NCBI GenBank assembly: GCA_033852095.1
Contig: JAWSVD010000048.1
Location: 1-64,000, forward strand
Length of the DNA stretch: 64,000 bases
Origin: CALCKW01 sp033852095
Lineage (GTDB): Bacteria > Pseudomonadota > Gammaproteobacteria > CALCKW01
Direction: 5' to 3'
The notes beneath the pieces are model-generated. The model was not told where the DNA came from and searched no databases. It worked only from the letters and a program-made list of their open reading frames with translations. The position numbers were made by a program, and so were the translations under genes. Positions 61,537 to 64,000 of the stretch are shown here, piece after piece (position 1 is the first letter of the stretch; each line of letters starts with the position of its first letter).

Positions 61537-62175
61537 TCAGGGTGTCTGCAACAGCGGCTTGATCACGGTCCAGGCCGTGTCCAGCAGCTTTTGCTGTGCG
61601 AGTGCATTGGGGTGGATCTGGTCTGCCTGCATCAGCGTCGGCTCTGTCGCCACGCCTTGCAAAAAAAACGGCACCAGCGCCGCGTTGTGTTGGTTCGCGA
61701 CGGTTTCAAAGCTGCGGTAGAAACGTTCTGTGTAGTGACGTCCGTAATTATCGGGGATGCGCATGCCCAGCAGCGCGGCGCGGCAGTGCAGGTCTTTGCA
61801 GTGTTTGACCATCGCTGACAAATTATTACGCATTTTTTTCAAAGAAAGCCCTCTCAAGCCATCGTTTCCGCCGAGCTCTAGCACTAAAATAGCAGGTTGA
61901 TGCTTGCTGAAAGCGGCGCCGATACGTGCTCGCCCCCCCGATGTTGTATCGCCTGTGATGCTGGCGTTGATGACGCGGTGTGGGTAGCCCGCCGCCGTGA
62001 TTCGCTGGCGCAGCAGCTCCACCCAGCCCTCGGCTTCGGCTATGCCGTAGGCGGCGCTGATGCTGTCACCCACCACCAAGACCGTGGGTTGTGCGGCGTG
62101 TGCAGGGACGAGGGCAGAACAAACAATTAACAGCAGCACTCGACTGAGTGCGCGCAGAGGCGAGAGATCGAACAT
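61537..62175 (-). CDS. tesA: arylesterase / acyl-CoA thioesterase I TesA
   Basis: The 212-residue protein is a secreted SGNH hydrolase: signal peptide to about residue 28 (VPAHA), GDSIS with nucleophile Ser38, the GGND block and the DQIHPN block with the catalytic Asp/His. TesA cleaves acyl-CoA and lysophospholipid esters in the periplasm. As in E. coli it is divergent from ybbA. Its ATG is at 62175, and its start codon overlaps that of ybbA on the opposite strand. Confidence 0.93.
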   Translation of the reverse strand: MFDLSPLRALSRVLLLIVCSALVPAHAAQPTVLVVGDSISAAYGIAEAEGWVELLRQRITAAGYPHRVINASITGDTTSGGRARIGAAFSKHQPAILVLELGGNDGLRGLSLKKMRNNLSAMVKHCKDLHCRAALLGMRIPDNYGRHYTERFYRSFETVANQHNAALVPFFLQGVATEPTLMQADQIHPNALAQQKLLDTAWTVIKPLLQTP

Positions 62176-62872
62176 GGCAAAGCCTGAAGGTGAACTGAAG
62201 ACCACTGTACTGCAAGCGCGGCAATTGACAAAAACGGTGACTGCGCCCGACGGCGAGCTCTGCCTGCTCAAAGGGGCTGATTTCTCAGTATCGGCGGGGG
62301 AGGTCGTGGCCATCGTCGGCCCCTCGGGTGCGGGTAAATCCACCTTGCTCGGTCTGTTGGCCGGCCTGGACGAGGCCAGCAGCGGCGAAGTGAGCCTGTT
62401 TGGCGAGTCACTGTCCGCCTTGGACGAAGATCAGCGCGCCCAGTTGCGGCGGGGGAAAGTGGCTTTTGTCTTTCAGAATTTTCAACTGCTGCCCGGTTTG
62501 AACGCACAGGAGAACGTGCAGTGGGCGCTGGAGCTCACCGCCAACGCCGATCCCGCGCAGGCGGCCCGCGAGGCGCTGGTGCAGGTGGGCCTGGGCGAGC
62601 GCCTACATCACTACCCTTCGCAGCTGTCCGGCGGAGAGCAGCAACGCGTGGCACTGGCGCGTGCCTTTGCGCTGTCGCCGAAGTTGTTGTTTGCCGACGA
62701 GCCCACGGGCAATCTCGACCAGGCCACCGGCGAGCTGGTGATGGATATATTGTTTGAATTGCGGGACAGCGTCGGCTGCGCGCTGGTCTTGGTGACCCAT
62801 GATATGGCGTTGGCGCAGCGCTGTGACCGGCGCTATTTGGTGCGCGATGGCCTGCTGAGCGATGTGTCGTGA
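62174..62872 (+). CDS. ybbA: ABC transporter ATPase YbbA-like (LolD/MacB-type)
   Basis: The 232-residue ATPase has Walker A GPSGAGKS (about 51-58), a Q-loop FVFQNFQLLPGL, the signature LSGGEQQR and Walker B with DEPTGNLDQ. This type pairs with FtsX-like permeases. The partner permease follows with a four-base overlap. In E. coli YbbA-YbbP with TesA form a conserved neighbourhood, possibly acting in lipid or ester handling, but the substrate is not established. Confidence 0.92.
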   Translation: MAKPEGELKTTVLQARQLTKTVTAPDGELCLLKGADFSVSAGEVVAIVGPSGAGKSTLLGLLAGLDEASSGEVSLFGESLSALDEDQRAQLRRGKVAFVFQNFQLLPGLNAQENVQWALELTANADPAQAAREALVQVGLGERLHHYPSQLSGGEQQRVALARAFALSPKLLFADEPTGNLDQATGELVMDILFELRDSVGCALVLVTHDMALAQRCDRRYLVRDGLLSDVS

Positions 62873-64000
62873 GTTCTCTTGTCAGTTTTCTCCTGAGTTT
62901 TTGCACTGAGTTAAAACGCGGCGGTGAACTGCGCGTGGTGGCTGCCGCCTTGACGGTCGCGGTGGCAGCGGTGAGCAGCATCGGGTTTTTCACCGACAGT
63001 GTGCAGCGCGCGCTGGATCTGCGCGCCACGGACCTGCTCGGCGCCGACATGCTGATCACCAGCACCACAGATTTTGACCCCACGGTGGTGACCAGAATAG
63101 ACGAGCTGGGCCTGCGCTCTGTGCGCTTGCTTGAGTTCCCCAGCGTGGCGCTGACGGACGACGATGACAGCTCCCTGGTCGCGGTGAAAGTGGTGGAAGC
63201 GGGTTACCCGCTGCGCGGTGAACTGCAGCTCGCCGATGCCCTCGGCGGCGTGGCGCGGCCCGCGGACGGGGTGCCGGCCAGCGGGGAGTTCTGGGTCGAG
63301 GGGCGGCTGTTGTCCGAGCTTGGCCTGCAGGTGGGGGATTCCCTACAGGTGGGGGATCTCTACCACCCTGTCACTAAAATCATCCACTACGAATCGGACC
63401 GCGGCGGCGCCTTGTTCCAGGTGGCGCCGCGCCTGATGTTTCACCGCGGGGATCTGGCCAGCAGCGGCTTGATCGGCCCCGGCAGCCGCGTGCGCTACAC
63501 CGTGCAGCTGCTGGGCGAGCCGCCGGTGCTCGCTGAGTTTCGTGCCTGGCTGGAAGAAAAAGACATTGCAGGCTTGCAAATACAGGGGCTGCGCGACGCG
63601 CGCCCAGAGATTCGCAACGCACTCGACCGGGTCGCTCGCTTCTTGGGTCTAGCCGCCATGTTGACGGTGCTGGTGGCCGGCGCGGCGGTGACCGTTGCGC
63701 TGCAGGGCTTGGTGCAGCGCGAGTCCGACACGGCGGCGATCAAGCGCTGCTTTGGCGCCTCGCAGGCGGAGGTGCTGGGGCAATTGTTTCAGCGCCTGGG
63801 CCTGCTGTGTGCCTTTGCCAGCGCGCTGGGTCTCGCTCTGGGCTACTTGATGCAAGGGCTGATCGCCACCGCCATTGGCCGCTGGTTTGACACCGATCTG
63901 CCCGCGCCGGGCATGGCACCTGTGTTCGCCGGTATCGCCACTGGGGTGATCACGCTGCTGGGCTTTGGCCTGCCCAGTTTGCTGCGCATTCGGCAGGTGC
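62869..64000 (+). CDS. ybbP: FtsX-like ABC permease YbbP-like, partial (N-terminal part)
   Basis: The gene starts at GTG 62869, overlapping the ybbA stop, and runs off the right edge; about 377 residues are present. The start VSSLVSFLLSFCTELKRGGELRV is followed by a membrane segment and a periplasmic domain (about 45-250), then FtsX/MacB membrane segments from about 255 (FLGLAAMLTVLVAGAAV). The rest of the two-repeat permease should continue to the right. It forms the membrane part of the YbbA transporter. Confidence 0.9.
   Translation, partial: MSSLVSFLLSFCTELKRGGELRVVAAALTVAVAAVSSIGFFTDSVQRALDLRATDLLGADMLITSTTDFDPTVVTRIDELGLRSVRLLEFPSVALTDDDDSSLVAVKVVEAGYPLRGELQLADALGGVARPADGVPASGEFWVEGRLLSELGLQVGDSLQVGDLYHPVTKIIHYESDRGGALFQVAPRLMFHRGDLASSGLIGPGSRVRYTVQLLGEPPVLAEFRAWLEEKDIAGLQIQGLRDARPEIRNALDRVARFLGLAAMLTVLVAGAAVTVALQGLVQRESDTAAIKRCFGASQAEVLGQLFQRLGLLCAFASALGLALGYLMQGLIATAIGRWFDTDLPAPGMAPVFAGIATGVITLLGFGLPSLLRIRQV

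Noticed and set aside
1..64000. Mobile elements, CRISPR arrays and tRNA genes
   Set aside because: I found no transposase, integrase, repeat-spacer array or tRNA-like fold on reading both strands, though weak or degraded cases could escape reading by eye.

Overview
The window looks like chromosome of a Gammaproteobacterium, probably a marine or aquatic relative of the Cellvibrionales/Pseudomonadales. This placement is inferred from gene content and was not searched: SohB, YaeR, NudE, DUF945, a PA0069-type radical SAM protein, a YejBEF transporter and a GcdR-GcdH-GcdG block like that of Pseudomonas are typical of the class. The base composition is moderately GC-rich and even. Genes are dense and run in short operons on both strands. 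I saw no tRNA, rRNA, CRISPR array, prophage or insertion sequence.

Layout. 1-2,054: an MBOAT acyltransferase and the start of its SGNH partner, both on the minus strand. 2,379-7,361: folD, sohB, yaeR, a Rieske-like membrane protein without cluster ligands, and a DUF945 protein. 7,591-11,329: yejBEF peptide importer genes without yejA. 11,501-17,749: nudE, a von Willebrand lipoprotein, a phosphopantetheinyl transferase, a cold-shock protein, a radical SAM protein and several unknowns. 17,901-20,678: a Trm112-like protein and znuACB, with znuA broken at two undetermined bases. 21,051-25,544: a XpaC/TelA/SPFH-GYF/zinc-ribbon operon. 25,717-36,724: catabolic genes (amine oxidoreductase, MttB-family methyltransferase, GbdR-like regulator, D-2-hydroxyacid dehydrogenase, and the glutarate genes gcdR, gcdH and gcdG). 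36,777-41,339: an M32 carboxypeptidase, a SulP permease, a small secreted protein and a rhodanese-fold protein. 41,527-50,668: an eight-gene exopolysaccharide operon of Wzx/Wzy type with a tyrosine autokinase. 51,122-55,318: tadA, DUF3658, NfeD and a stomatin/QmcA, yjbQ, and unknowns. 55,451-59,100: lutR-like regulator and lutABC for L-lactate oxidation. 59,437-64,000: a peptidase-M16-like lipoprotein without the zinc motif, a very basic secreted protein, tesA, and ybbA with the start of ybbP.

Genes that work together: MBOAT plus SGNH (polysaccharide O-acetylation); YejB/E/F; ZnuA/C/B; the XpaC-TelA-SPFH-zinc-ribbon set (possibly envelope stress); GcdH plus GcdG (glutarate to crotonyl-CoA); the exopolysaccharide operon (UDP-xylose supply, initiation, chain extension, flipping, polymerisation, length control); LutABC; NfeD plus SPFH; YbbA plus YbbP. 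Several systems lack a usual partner inside the window: YejA, a corrinoid protein for MttB, an outer-membrane export protein for the polysaccharide, and a lactate permease.

Most worth following up: the Rieske-fold protein that lost all four iron ligands but kept both disulfide cysteines, and the fused TelA/XpaC and SPFH/zinc-ribbon operon. All functional calls rest on reading motifs by eye, with no database search.
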